From NCBI RefSeq assembly GCF_003226565.1, contig NZ_QKOE01000022.1, positions 1 to 56,973 of the forward strand: a stretch of DNA of 56,973 nucleotides, given 5' to 3'. Positions 8,478-18,470 of the stretch are shown here, one piece after another (within the stretch, counting starts at the first letter, position 1; the number at the start of each line of letters is the position of its first letter). The notes beneath the pieces are model-generated. The model worked only from the letters and a program-made list of their open reading frames with translations, was not told the origin of the DNA and ran no database searches. Made by a program: the position numbers and the translations under genes. Source of the stretch: Parazoarcus communis SWub3 = DSM 12120. GTDB taxonomy: Bacteria > Pseudomonadota > Gammaproteobacteria > Burkholderiales > Rhodocyclaceae.

Positions 8478-9178
8478 GTGTGGCGAGCTTCCGGGAGCGT
8501 GGGTGGGACGTCTGTTCGGGGCCAGGGCAGGCCGCACGTGCGCATGACGACGGTCAGTACGTGGTCGGTGGCCCGGACATGGTCGGCCACTGTCTGGCGG
8601 GCCTTGCCGAGTACCGCACAGATCTGGCTGTCGAAGTCGGCATAGGTCTGGGTGGCCGCCCATAGGGTGAAGAACAGATGGGTGCCGTCCACCGGAGCGA
8701 TGCGGCCGTCTGCCACCCATCTGGCAATGACATCGGCGCGGTCACGGACCAACTCACGCAACTCGCTTCGCAGGAAGTAGCCGATGTGCCCCGCGCCGTG
8801 CAGGATCTCGTTGGCGAACACGCGCGACGCATCGGGTCGTTCGGCGCTGAGGCGCATCTTTGCACGCACGTAGTGTTCCAGTGCCGCCGCCGGGTCGGCA
8901 TCGACAGTCAGCGTGTCGGTTTCGGCGAGCCAAAGGGCCAGGATGTTGTCCAGAACGGCACGGTAAAGCGCCTCTTTCGAGCTGAAATAGTAATGTAGCG
9001 TGGGTTTGGGTACGCCGGCAGTCTCCGCAATTTCATTCAGGGTCGCACCTTGGTAGCCGGCCCGGGCAAAGACTTTTTCTGCCGCCTTCAGGATGGCGCC
9101 TTCCTGGCGTTGACGGATGCGGCCCTTGGCGGCAGGCCTGTCGCCAAGGGATTTATCGATGATCGCGCGCAGGCTCAT
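8465..9178 (-). CDS. rutR: TetR-family regulator, RutR-like
   Basis: A 237-residue TetR-type repressor. The helix-turn-helix lies near residues 30-70 ([19 protein letters not shown], then [19 protein letters not shown]). The N-terminal HTH and the C-terminal region resemble RutR, which in Escherichia coli senses uracil and controls pyrimidine catabolism. Its ATG overlaps the stop of upp by ATGA. It sits inside the operon it probably controls, with a RutR-like palindrome ahead of urc1. The C-terminus carries an extra tail beyond the usual RutR length. Confidence 0.8.
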   Translation of the reverse strand: MSLRAIIDKSLGDRPAAKGRIRQRQEGAILKAAEKVFARAGYQGATLNEIAETAGVPKPTLHYYFSSKEALYRAVLDNILALWLAETDTLTVDADPAAALEHYVRAKMRLSAERPDASRVFANEILHGAGHIGYFLRSELRELVRDRADVIARWVADGRIAPVDGTHLFFTLWAATQTYADFDSQICAVLGKARQTVADHVRATDHVLTVVMRTCGLPWPRTDVPPTLPEARHTCST

Positions 9179-9807
9179 CGTGTGCCGAACAATCGGTCGC
9201 CTGCATCGCCCAGGCCTGGCACGATGTAGCCATGATCATTCAGGTGGCTGTCCACCGCGCCCGCCAGGATGGGGACTTCAGGATGGTGTTCGGCCAGCGT
9301 CGAGATGCCCTCGGGGGCCGCCAGCAGGCAAACAAATTTCAGACTGGTGACGCCATCTTCCTTGAGTCTGGACAGCGCGGCCGATGCCGAATTGCCCGTG
9401 GCCAGCATCGGGTCGACGACGATGACCAGACGTTCGTCAATGTCCTCGGGCACCTTGTAGTAGTACTCCACCGCCTGCAGTGTGTGCGGATCGCGATACA
9501 GGCCGATGTGACCGACACGGGCGCCGGGCAGCAACTCGATCATGCCGTCGATCATGCCGTTACCCGCACGCATGATGGACACCAGGCACAGTTTCTTGCC
9601 GGCAATCACCGGCGCCTGGCATTCGGTGACGGGCGTGGTCACGGTGATCATTTCGGTGGGCAGGTCGCGGGTCACTTCGTAGGCCATCATCGCGGCGATC
9701 TCGCGCACGACGCGGCGGAAGTTGTCGGTGGTGGTCTCGGCGTTGCGCAACAGCGTGAGCTTGTGCTTCAGCAGGGGATGATCGACTTCGGTCAGGTTCA
9801 GGTGCAT
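9175..9807 (-). CDS. upp: Uracil phosphoribosyltransferase
   Basis: UPRT converts uracil and PRPP to UMP. The 210-residue protein has the expected [13 protein letters not shown] segment, the PRPP-binding motif [14 protein letters not shown] and the C-terminal uracil-binding [10 protein letters not shown]. Usual length is about 208. It is 26 bases after urc4 and overlaps rutR by four bases. In the yeast URC pathway, uracil must first be made into a nucleotide by a UPRT, so its place here supports a degradative rather than only a salvage role. Confidence 0.95.
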   Translation of the reverse strand: MHLNLTEVDHPLLKHKLTLLRNAETTTDNFRRVVREIAAMMAYEVTRDLPTEMITVTTPVTECQAPVIAGKKLCLVSIMRAGNGMIDGMIELLPGARVGHIGLYRDPHTLQAVEYYYKVPEDIDERLVIVVDPMLATGNSASAALSRLKEDGVTSLKFVCLLAAPEGISTLAEHHPEVPILAGAVDSHLNDHGYIVPGLGDAGDRLFGTR

Positions 9808-9833
9808 GGCGGCCTCCCTTGGTGCATGATCGA

Positions 9834-11098
9834 TCAGAAAACCGTGCCATCGCTGACGATGCGCAACGGTGGAAGTCCGCCAGAGCGCAACTGCGCGGCG
9901 ATGCGGCGACCGGCGGACCAGGTGCCACCCTGCAGTACCTTGGGCAGGCTGAAGCTGGCAGCATCGACACCCAGCACCTCGCGCACCGCGTTGGCGAGGC
10001 GGTCGAGACCGATCACCGTCAGCGCCCGCCATTCGACGATGGGCGGGGAATCCACCTGCCATTCCGTGGTGAAGAAGGCGGGGCTGCGCGGGCGGATGAC
10101 GCCGGTATCGAGCAACAGGCCGCCGTTACGATACTCGGGCAGGCCAGTCAGGCGGTCGATGCCGGCAACTTGCAGGCCGGCGTCCTCAAGGGGTTCCAGC
10201 AGCGAATAGCACAGCCACTGAGTCAGCTTGTGGAAGGGCAGCAAACCATCGTCCAGTGCAGGGTGGGGCCAGCAGTCCCCCAGCGACACCCCCTCAAGGC
10301 TGATGCGGCCGGGCCACACCGGGCCGAAGGCGCGCAGCAGGGTGTCGAGGACGAATTCGGCCTGGATCACGCCCGAGCTGGCATGGTTCACCAGATAGTC
10401 GGCCAGGTTTCCAAGCCGGGCTGGCGAGCCAAACACCCGTGGTGTGGCCGCCATCACCTCACCGAGGCGGCGCAGCAGGCTGGTGCGGCCCTGCAGCCCA
10501 ACCAGTGGATTGCGCTCACTGACCTGGAAGACCTCGGCCAACATGCTGGTCGCAAGGGCAGAAAGGGCACTCGCGTCGCTGCGTAGCGGGTGGCTCGGGT
10601 CGGCAGAAAGGGCGCCACTTTCGAACAGCGCCAGGCTGGCAAGCGCAAGGCCTTCCGAGCGGCCATGGGTCTGGCCACTGCGCTGCTCGGTATAGTGCCA
10701 GTCAGGGCCCGCGCCTGCGTCGAGCAGCACGCTGGGTACGACCAGATCAATGGCCACGCGGGCGCGTTCCAGCGGATCGCTTACATCGATGTGCGTGCTC
10801 AGTGCTTGCCAGCGGTCGATACCACCGGCTTCGAAGTGACGCCAGCGGCTGTGGTAGGGCACGTCCAGATCAGGGTAATCATGACGGATGGTTTCAGCGA
10901 CGTAGGCCGCTGCAGTGGGAAGCGCCGCGTCGTTCCACTGAAAGAAAGACGAGCGACCGTTCTCCACCGCTGCCATCACCACTGCACAGCGTTCGCGCAC
11001 TGCACGGGCGCTGAGCAAGCTGGCAGCGGGATGACCGGTTGGTACCGGGGTATGCCAGCCGGTGGCGGTTTGCATTTCGGCGGCAAATGAAGCGGGGT

Positions 11099-11102
<4 letters not shown>
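9834..11102 (-). CDS. URC4/Urg3-family protein (DUF1688), uracil catabolism
   Basis: A 422-residue protein recognised as the URC4 (DUF1688) family by the N-terminal [20 protein letters not shown] type start, the central [13 protein letters not shown] and the conserved [13 protein letters not shown] near residue 320. URC4 is required in yeast for the second uracil degradation route (via ribosylurea); its biochemical step is not firmly known. The start overlaps the urc1 stop by ATGA. Adjacency to urc1 and upp is the diagnostic arrangement. Confidence 0.85.
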
Positions 11103-12340
<1,238 letters not shown>

Positions 12341-12369
12341 GACGGACTCCTTGCGCTGTCGATCGGAAC

Positions 12370-12385
12370 CTGACTGTTTGGTCAG
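12370..12385. promoter_or_regulatory. RutR-like operator before urc1
   Basis: CTGACTGTTTGGTCAG is a 16-bp palindrome (arms CTGAC/GTCAG) placed 30 bases upstream of the urc1 start. The right half TGGTCA equals the half-site of the Escherichia coli RutR box TTGACCA-NN-TGGTCAA, while the left half matches at four of seven positions. Its position and the rutR gene in the operon make it the likely control site. Confidence 0.6.
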
Positions 12386-12543
12386 ATTCCGTCAAGCGAG
12401 TTTCATGCCATGGGTTTGAGCGCGAAATAGGGGCTTTCCCACCCCCGGGGCGCACTGCATTCGTGCTCGGTCAAGTGTTTCGGTTTCCGCAGGCCCGAAC
12501 TTGGTGCCTGCGCGGGGGCCGCCACTGCCAGGCCCGACAGGGT

Positions 12544-12903
12544 TCAGGCTGAGCCGTCGTTACGCAGCCGCTTCCGTGCCGTCAGCAGCGACATCATCAC
12601 GGTGGGGATGGAGATCACGGCAAACAGCGCCAAGCCCAGCGGCGCCAGGCTGAGGTCCGAGATCGAAACGAGCATCAGCAAGGCCTGAGCCTGCACGATG
12701 GCCAGCCCCCAGCGCCACGCACGCTGGGGTGCAAAGTGACCGACTGCACCCGCAATCAGGATGGCGAGCGGGTAGCTGATCACCCAGTAGACCTGCGCAT
12801 CCCAGGCTTCCTGGGCACCTGTCAGCACGCCGGTGATGACCCACAGCAAGGTACCGCTACCGATTGCGGCGGTGTAGGCCTGGGTATCGGACCAGGTTTT
12901 CAT
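12544..12903 (-). CDS. Small four-segment membrane protein, unknown
   Basis: This 119-residue protein has four hydrophobic segments (AIGSGTLLWVITGVL, VYWVISYPLAILIAGAV, a third around LAIVQAQALLMLVS, and LAPLGLALFAVISIPTVMM) and a basic tail. The start at 12903 is favoured over longer frames because AGGAG lies 5-9 bases upstream. No family is recognised. It stands alone between the urc1 promoter region and the motor-like operon. Confidence 0.6.
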   Translation of the reverse strand: MKTWSDTQAYTAAIGSGTLLWVITGVLTGAQEAWDAQVYWVISYPLAILIAGAVGHFAPQRAWRWGLAIVQAQALLMLVSISDLSLAPLGLALFAVISIPTVMMSLLTARKRLRNDGSA

Positions 12904-13005
12904 CGGGGGCTCCTGAATAAGGGGACAGCGCGTTGGTTTGCCACTTGAAAAATGTGGAACGGCTGCAAGTTTGACGGATTTGAGGTGTGGACCCAAGCGC
13001 GGTGC

Positions 13006-13764
13006 TCAGGCCGGTTTGCGACGGGCCGGTTTGCGTTTGCCACGGGTGGCCGGCTTCTGCGTTGCGTGAAGGTCGAGCTGGTCGAGCCAGAGCAGGGTAT
13101 CCGCGTAGCTCAGAAAGCGTTCGACGTAGGCGGGCGACAGTTGCTGCAACTGAGTCAGGGCTTGCAGCACCAGATGATGCGCATTGAGCGGGCCCGCGTT
13201 GTCGGGTGCCTGTGCCATTGCCCGGGTAAGCTGGCGATCGGTATCGAGGCGTGACCAGGTCCGGCGAAAGTAGCGTACTGCCTTCAGCTCTGTCCGTGCC
13301 GTGTCCTCATGGGCCACGTTGTCAGAGGCGTAGGGTGTGCGGACCGGTACGGCCTGACCGATATGGGCAAGCAGATCGGCAAGCGTGCGGACGGGGGCTC
13401 GTCTGTGCAGGGCATCGAGGTTGCGGTGCACAGCAGCAAAATCTCCGGTGTCGAGCAGTGCGTTCAGTTGCGCGCGGGTGGTGGTGGCAAGTTCGGCTTC
13501 GGCTGCGATGCGGGTGATGGCCTGCTGCCGGGCATGCTCCAGGCGCTCACGGTAGGCGTCGATGCGCGTCGCCAGCCGGCGGGTCAGCAGGCGCTGGCTT
13601 GCCTCGCTGCGCCCCTGGGTTCGACGCGACATCGCCTCGAGCAGGCGCAGGCCGACTGGATCGAAGCGCTCGGCGCCACGCGCGCGCAAGTCGGCAAAGG
13701 CATCGGGCTGTGGCGCTGTCTGCCCGTCCGACGTCATCGGACCGTCGCTGTCGACTTCAGCCAT
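13006..13764 (-). CDS. DUF2894-family protein
   Basis: A 252-residue soluble protein, rich in Ala, Arg and Leu. A helical core (residues about 30-210) contains VGLRLLEAMSRR and a segment ending AYVERFLSYADTLLWLDQL, and the tail is strongly basic (TRGKRKPARRKPA). It matches the uncharacterised DUF2894 family, found in Betaproteobacteria next to the DUF802/OmpA pair. The start 13764 overlaps the stop of the OmpA-like gene by eight bases. The basic tail might bind nucleic acid or membrane phosphates, but this is a guess. Confidence 0.7.
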   Translation of the reverse strand: MAEVDSDGPMTSDGQTAPQPDAFADLRARGAERFDPVGLRLLEAMSRRTQGRSEASQRLLTRRLATRIDAYRERLEHARQQAITRIAAEAELATTTRAQLNALLDTGDFAAVHRNLDALHRRAPVRTLADLLAHIGQAVPVRTPYASDNVAHEDTARTELKAVRYFRRTWSRLDTDRQLTRAMAQAPDNAGPLNAHHLVLQALTQLQQLSPAYVERFLSYADTLLWLDQLDLHATQKPATRGKRKPARRKPA

Positions 13765-14401
13765 GGGGCGCAGCTGCCTGCCTGGCGGTACGGGGAACGG
13801 GGGCCATTTCCACACGGCGGTTGCGGGCACGTCCCTCCTCGTCAGCATTGGGCGCAACGGGTTGTTCGGCCCCGAACGCGGCTGCAAAGACCGAGGCGGA
13901 AGGAATGCCGGCCTCGATCAGGGCGCGGGTCACGGTCAGCGCGCGTTGGGCGGACAGCTCCCAGTTATCGGCAAACTGACGGTTGTTGTCCCGGATCGGC
14001 CGGTCGTCGGTAAAGCCGCTGACCATCAGGATCTCGTCACGGCCTTCCAGATAAGTGGTCAGCGGCTGTGCCAGACTGTTCAGCAACTGCCGGCCCTCGG
14101 GCTGCAGGGCGTCGGAGTTCAACGCAAACAGCACGCTGCCGCTGATGCCGATGCGTCCGCCGTCCAGTGTCACCCGGCCAGCTGCCAGCGGGGCGGCAAG
14201 GGCGTCTTCGAGAGCGATGCGGCGCTGTTCCTCTGCCTGGCGCTTGTTGATTTCGGCCTCCAGGCTGGAGGCCAGCTCAAGCTGAAACCCCAGCACGCCG
14301 ACTAGAATCAGCACGAACGCACCCAGCAGGCCGGACATCAGGTCGCCGAACACCGCCCATGCCGGGGCCGAATGTTCGAGGCCGGCGTCGGTTTCTTCCA
14401 T
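13757..14401 (-). CDS. MotB/ZorB-like OmpA-domain protein
   Basis: This 214-residue protein has one N-terminal membrane segment with the motif AVFGDLMSGLLGAFVLIL, whose aspartate lies where MotB and ZorB carry the ion-binding Asp. An OmpA-type peptidoglycan-binding domain follows (VLFALNSDALQPEGRQLL to RARNRRVEMAPVP). With the upstream MotA-like protein it would form a stator-type ion-driven unit anchored to the cell wall. ATG 14401 is chosen, preceded by GAGG; an alternative TTG at 14407 would overlap the upstream stop by four bases. Confidence 0.8.
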   Translation of the reverse strand: MEETDAGLEHSAPAWAVFGDLMSGLLGAFVLILVGVLGFQLELASSLEAEINKRQAEEQRRIALEDALAAPLAAGRVTLDGGRIGISGSVLFALNSDALQPEGRQLLNSLAQPLTTYLEGRDEILMVSGFTDDRPIRDNNRQFADNWELSAQRALTVTRALIEAGIPSASVFAAAFGAEQPVAPNADEEGRARNRRVEMAPVPRTARQAAAPHG

Positions 14402-14403
14402 GA

Positions 14404-16614
14404 TCAAACCTCGTCGGCCAGCGCAGCAGGCCGGTTCTTGATTTGTTGCAGATCATCGACGATGCGTTGTTGCGACATCATGCTCAGGTCGATGATTTCA
14501 CGCGCCTGTGCAACGTAGTACGCCATCTGCTCGTCGCTGCGGTTCAGGGACTTGTCCAGCGCCTCTTCGATGCGCTGAAGGTTGCCGGCCAGCTGCGCGC
14601 TTGCCGTGCCAAACTGCTCCACCGCGGCTGACATCGCCTCGCCCAGGCTGGCGACTTCGACTGCGCTTCCGTCCAGCTGGCTGGCAAGTTCGCCCATGCG
14701 ACTGGCCTCGGCATCGACACGGGTTTGCAATGTGTTGGTGGTGCGCTCCAGCAAATCCGCCGCCGTACCCACCAGCGCGTCAATGGCGGCGCGTTGTTCG
14801 GTGGCGGCATGATTGATGGCATCGAGCAGCCCTCCCATGGTTTCCATGATGCGGCTGCGCTCGACTAGCATCTCATTGTCGCGCGCGATGCTGGCCGACA
14901 GTTCCTGTCGCAGCTGGATGATGACGTCGGCTGCGGCGCGCGGTGCCTCGGCCGCGGTCTGCATCAGTTGGGAGACCTGGGAAAGGGTGGCCGCCGTCTG
15001 GGCTTCGGTGTGGGTGGCGATGCGCTGTGCGGTTTCCTCCAGCTTGCTGCAGATGCGGTTCTGCTCTGCGCTGGCATGGCTTGCGGCATCCTGCCAGGAT
15101 TGCTGCGCGGCGGTGGTCATCGCGTCCAGCGCGGCCTGTTGGGTGGCGAGCCGGAGGTCGTCCCGGCTGGCCAGTCCGGCTTGCAGGCTCTGGGCCTGTT
15201 CATGCAGTGTGTTCGCCAGTCGTGCGCTTTGCTCGGCAAACGCGTTGGTCACGTGGGTCAGCGTCGCCTCCAGGCGTTCGCCCAGCTGGCTGTTGGTCAG
15301 CGTCTGCTGGCTGGCAGCGGCCTGCCAGGCTTGCGCGGCCTGCTGCGCGCCGGCATCGACGCGCTTGCCCAGCGCATCGAGCTGGGTCTCGATCGCCGCA
15401 ATCAGCTGTTGTTGCTGCTTGCCCGTCTCGCGCGCCAGGCCCGTGGTGCGCTCGGCAAGCTGTCTGCACAGATCGGTGTGGTTGTGACCAATGGACTCGA
15501 GGAATGTGGATGCATCCTGCTCGAGCTTCCGGGCATGGGCATCGAGGGTATGCTGCAACTGGCGGACGAGTTCCGTGCTGCCCTGGGTGTGCGCATCGAC
15601 GGCCGTCGTCCAGCGAGCGCTGACCTGGCTGATGCTGTCGTCGAAGCGGGCGCTGACCCCATTCAGGTGCCGGGTGACGGTGTCGGCAACCTGGCTCTGC
15701 AGTGCAGTGGTCTCTGCTGCAATTGCGCGCATGGTGGCCTCGACGGCCGGTTGCAGGGCTTCCCCCGCCAGGCGGGCGCTGGCTGACAGGCTGTCCTTCA
15801 GCGACTGATCCACCGCAGCCGCCAGCCCGGTGTAGCTGGCGCGTGCTTCGTCATGGAACTGTGCCTGCGCCGCGGCAAGCTGGGTGGCCGATTGCTCGCT
15901 GCGCTGGTTCAACTGGTCCATCATCGATTGCAGGGCATCCACCAGCCGCGGCAGCACCTCTGCTTGCCCCTGCAGCGCCCTGAACGTCTGTTGACGCTGG
16001 TGGGTCAGCGAGAACTCGCGCAGCGTGGTGGCGATGCGCGCCTCGAGTTGTTGCGCCGCCTGCAGGCGGGCTCGGCGGCACAGTACCGACATCAGCCCCA
16101 ACATGGCCGATGCAGCCACCCCGGCAATCGAGGTGCCAAACGCCACACCCAGCCCCTTCACCGGGGCTGCGAGTGCGCTGCGGATGGCCTGCAGATCGGT
16201 GGTGTGCTCGAGTGCCACAAAGGCACCGTTGAGCGTCAGCACCATGCCGAGAAAGGTGCCCAGCATGCCGAGCAGTACCAGCAGGCCTACCAGGTAAGGG
16301 GTCAGCACTGGCGCAGGCAGGCCAGTACGTTCGCCCTCGATGCGTAGCCGTACCGGGTTCTGCAGGCTGGGCGGTAGCTGTGCCAGCCAGCCGCCCAGTT
16401 CGGCGGGTGGCGAGGAGAGCGTATTCAGGGTCTGCCTGAGTGAGCGGGTCGCGCGATCAAAGCTCAGCAGCTCCAGCGCGCCGGCCAGATAGGCGGCGGC
16501 GATGATCAAGGTGACGCCCAGCGCGACCGGGCTGTGGCCGATGTAGCCGGCTGCGGTCCAGCACACGACGGCGAGGCCGGCGGCAAAGGCCGCCATGGTT
16601 AAAGGTCGGTTCAT
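14404..16614 (-). CDS. DUF802 protein: MotA/ZorA-like membrane core with long helical tail
   Basis: The 736-residue protein has two N-terminal membrane helices, then a MotA/ExbB-like pair (LVGLLVLLGMLGTFLGMVL and GVAFGTSIAGVAASAMLGL, about residues 110-190). About 540 residues of alanine/glutamine-rich helix and coiled coil follow. This matches the uncharacterised DUF802 family and closely resembles the architecture of ZorA, the proton-channel subunit of the Zorya defence motor, whose tail projects into the cytoplasm. Its start overlaps the DUF3348 stop by ATGA. Homology to ZorA is inferred from architecture and motifs, not from an alignment. Confidence 0.75.
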   Translation of the reverse strand: MNRPLTMAAFAAGLAVVCWTAAGYIGHSPVALGVTLIIAAAYLAGALELLSFDRATRSLRQTLNTLSSPPAELGGWLAQLPPSLQNPVRLRIEGERTGLPAPVLTPYLVGLLVLLGMLGTFLGMVLTLNGAFVALEHTTDLQAIRSALAAPVKGLGVAFGTSIAGVAASAMLGLMSVLCRRARLQAAQQLEARIATTLREFSLTHQRQQTFRALQGQAEVLPRLVDALQSMMDQLNQRSEQSATQLAAAQAQFHDEARASYTGLAAAVDQSLKDSLSASARLAGEALQPAVEATMRAIAAETTALQSQVADTVTRHLNGVSARFDDSISQVSARWTTAVDAHTQGSTELVRQLQHTLDAHARKLEQDASTFLESIGHNHTDLCRQLAERTTGLARETGKQQQQLIAAIETQLDALGKRVDAGAQQAAQAWQAAASQQTLTNSQLGERLEATLTHVTNAFAEQSARLANTLHEQAQSLQAGLASRDDLRLATQQAALDAMTTAAQQSWQDAASHASAEQNRICSKLEETAQRIATHTEAQTAATLSQVSQLMQTAAEAPRAAADVIIQLRQELSASIARDNEMLVERSRIMETMGGLLDAINHAATEQRAAIDALVGTAADLLERTTNTLQTRVDAEASRMGELASQLDGSAVEVASLGEAMSAAVEQFGTASAQLAGNLQRIEEALDKSLNRSDEQMAYYVAQAREIIDLSMMSQQRIVDDLQQIKNRPAALADEV

Positions 16615-17375
16615 TGAGTCGGGTGTTCCTCGTTTTCCAGTGTTTCGATCAGGCCTTCGACTGCTTGCAGGCGGCAGGCCAGCTCGGCGCGCAGCACGGA
16701 CTGCATGTCGCGGCAAAAACGCAGCAGCCAAGCGCCGGGTCGCATCCACTGCGCAGGCAAATCCGCCTGATCCGCCGCCAGCGCTTCGCGGTGGGTTTGA
16801 TACAGACGTTCGAAGTGCCGCGCAAGCAAGGCGGGCAGGTTGGCCAGCAGGGTGCGCTCGCGTGCTGCCAGGCCCTGCTCCAGCACCGCATCGAGCGCTG
16901 CCACTCTGGCCAGCGGGGCCGATTGCTCGCTCAGCACCAAGCGCACCTTGGCACGCAGGGTGGTGACGGCATGACTCATCTCACGTTGATGGCTCAGGTA
17001 GTAGCGGTGATAGGGGGCGAAATCGGAGGCGCTTTCCACGCTGTCGTTGGGCAATGGGCAGGGCAGGGCAATCCGCACCTTGTCCGATCCGGACAGACCA
17101 TCTGCAGCGATTGCCTGGGTCAAGCCGCCTGCGACACGTGTCAGCTCGCTACGCAAGGCGACGGCAACCGAATCTGCGGCCAAGCCTGGCAAAACCGTGG
17201 GGATGCCCGCATTGAGGGCGGAGTACAGCGCCAGCGAATCGGAAAAGTCCAGCCACTGCCCCAGCCTTTCGGCAAAGGGTTGGCGGTTCTCGACAGGATC
17301 GGCAACGGCCAGATCGGCCAGTACCCGGACCAGCGTCGAAGTGTTCAAACGCGTACGCGGCAAACTCTGCGCCAT
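16611..17375 (-). CDS. DUF3348-family protein
   Basis: A 254-residue soluble protein, first gene of the four-gene operon. It matches the uncharacterised DUF3348 family (N-terminus MAQSLPRTRLNTSTLVRVLADL; central FAPYHRYYLSHQREM; C-terminal GAWLLRFCRDMQSVLRAELACRLQ). It is mainly helical, without enzymatic motifs. In Betaproteobacteria it recurs beside DUF802, OmpA and DUF2894 genes, so it probably forms part of the same envelope machine. Its stop overlaps the next start by ATGA. Confidence 0.75.
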   Translation of the reverse strand: MAQSLPRTRLNTSTLVRVLADLAVADPVENRQPFAERLGQWLDFSDSLALYSALNAGIPTVLPGLAADSVAVALRSELTRVAGGLTQAIAADGLSGSDKVRIALPCPLPNDSVESASDFAPYHRYYLSHQREMSHAVTTLRAKVRLVLSEQSAPLARVAALDAVLEQGLAARERTLLANLPALLARHFERLYQTHREALAADQADLPAQWMRPGAWLLRFCRDMQSVLRAELACRLQAVEGLIETLENEEHPTQ

Positions 17376-17394
17376 TGTGCAACCCGACGCCCGC

Positions 17395-17424
17395 TTGGCG
17401 AAAAAGGCGCAAGGCTACTATAAA
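17395..17424 (+). promoter_or_regulatory. Candidate sigma-70 promoter
   Basis: TTGGCG (17395-17400) and TATAAA (17419-17424) are separated by 18 bases on the plus strand, a reasonable housekeeping promoter. It lies about 200 bases before the small gene at 17632 and just upstream of the divergent DUF3348 gene. Confidence 0.5.
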
Positions 17425-17631
17425 AATCGTTGTCGGTCAGTGCCATGGAGGCCAATCGGAAAGGCGGGATCGATTGTCTGTGTCGATGACACCACCCTGC
17501 GGCTACCGGAGCGCGCCTGTATACGACGTTTCCGTCTCCGCATCATCTTGAGCGGGGGCTGTGGCTCAGCTGGCACCGGTCCAGGCGTGAATTTTGCTGA
17601 CTTGCCTGGGAAAACTTCTCGGGATACTGCC

Positions 17632-17976
17632 ATGCCTGCCTATTCGCTTGCCGCCTGGGCCTTGGAGCACCTTGCCGCGCCTGTCGATGTCGACTGTACG
17701 ACAACCGTGATGCTCAAGATTCTCGATGGCAAGTGCAAGATGGGTCCGTACGACAAGGACGTCATTCCGCTGCTGTATGACGCCACCCGTCACCTGCCTG
17801 GCAAGCTGCTCGATGATGCGGCACACGCCTTGATCGAGCGGGCGCGGGCGGGCGAGCGGGAATCCCTGGTCAGCGAGATCTACGAGCACCGGGTGCTGGC
17901 GGAGACGGCCATCTCGCGTCCGGTCATGAAGGCCTATAAGGCACGGTTGCGGGCCGCCGGCGTGTTGAGTGGCTGA
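17632..17976 (+). CDS. Conserved-looking hypothetical protein
   Basis: A 114-residue acidic-to-neutral helical protein beginning MPAYSLAAWALEHLA and ending KAYKARLRAAGVLSG. No family is recognised and there are no membrane segments. The frame is open far upstream, so a GTG at 17587 (VNFADLPGK) is an alternative start. A sigma-70-like promoter lies 200 bases upstream. Codon use is like the neighbours, which supports a real gene. Confidence 0.55.
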   Translation: MPAYSLAAWALEHLAAPVDVDCTTTVMLKILDGKCKMGPYDKDVIPLLYDATRHLPGKLLDDAAHALIERARAGERESLVSEIYEHRVLAETAISRPVMKAYKARLRAAGVLSG

Positions 17977-17996
17977 TCTTGCCCCCGCAGGCAGGG

Positions 17997-18395
17997 CTAA
18001 CTGGGCGTTGCACCCACGGCAAGCCACGACCACATCAGAAGTGACACGACATACATGCCGCGTAAGGGGATATAGGTGCGTTGCACCGCTTTGTGCGGGC
18101 GTTGGCGCCAATGTCCGTCAGGTTTGAGCGCATCGGCAACCCTGCCAAAAGCTGACAGGTACTTGTCCAGGGTGATCTCCAGCCAGCCAAAGATCAACGC
18201 GGCGGCGACGCCCAGCAGTGGGGCCAGCCGGATCAGCGGTGCCGGCGCCGTGTCGCTGTACAGCACACTGAGAAGTCCGCCAGAAATGGCGACAAATACC
18301 GTCAGCATGGCAAAACGCAAGGTGCTGTAGTGGCGGATGCTGGCCATGACTTCGGCGTAGTCATCGTTGAAGCTTGGCGTGGAGCACATGGGCAT
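17997..18395 (-). CDS. Three-segment membrane protein, unknown
   Basis: This 132-residue protein has three hydrophobic segments (FAMLTVFVAISGGLLSVLY, LAPLLGVAAALIFGWLEI and MYVVSLLMWSWLAVG). The loop between segments two and three carries basic residues (HWRQRPHKAVQR). The layout is seen in small uncharacterised inner-membrane proteins. It ends 20 bases from the convergent gene at 17632. Confidence 0.6.
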   Translation of the reverse strand: MPMCSTPSFNDDYAEVMASIRHYSTLRFAMLTVFVAISGGLLSVLYSDTAPAPLIRLAPLLGVAAALIFGWLEITLDKYLSAFGRVADALKPDGHWRQRPHKAVQRTYIPLRGMYVVSLLMWSWLAVGATPS

Positions 18396-18470
18396 CCCTC
18401 AATACATGTCTGGTTTCAGCATAGAGGTCTGCAGCAGGATGCCCAAGGTCGTGTCGCCAAAGCCATGAGC

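Noticed and set aside
12488-12512. CGCAGGC/GCCTGCG hairpin as a terminator downstream of 12544
   Set aside because: No T-run follows on either strand, and the stem is only 7 bp.
17554-17573. A stretch GGGGCTGTGGCTCAGCTGG resembling the 5' half of a tRNA
   Set aside because: The remaining arms (anticodon, T-loop TTCGA and acceptor complement) are missing downstream, so no tRNA can be folded.
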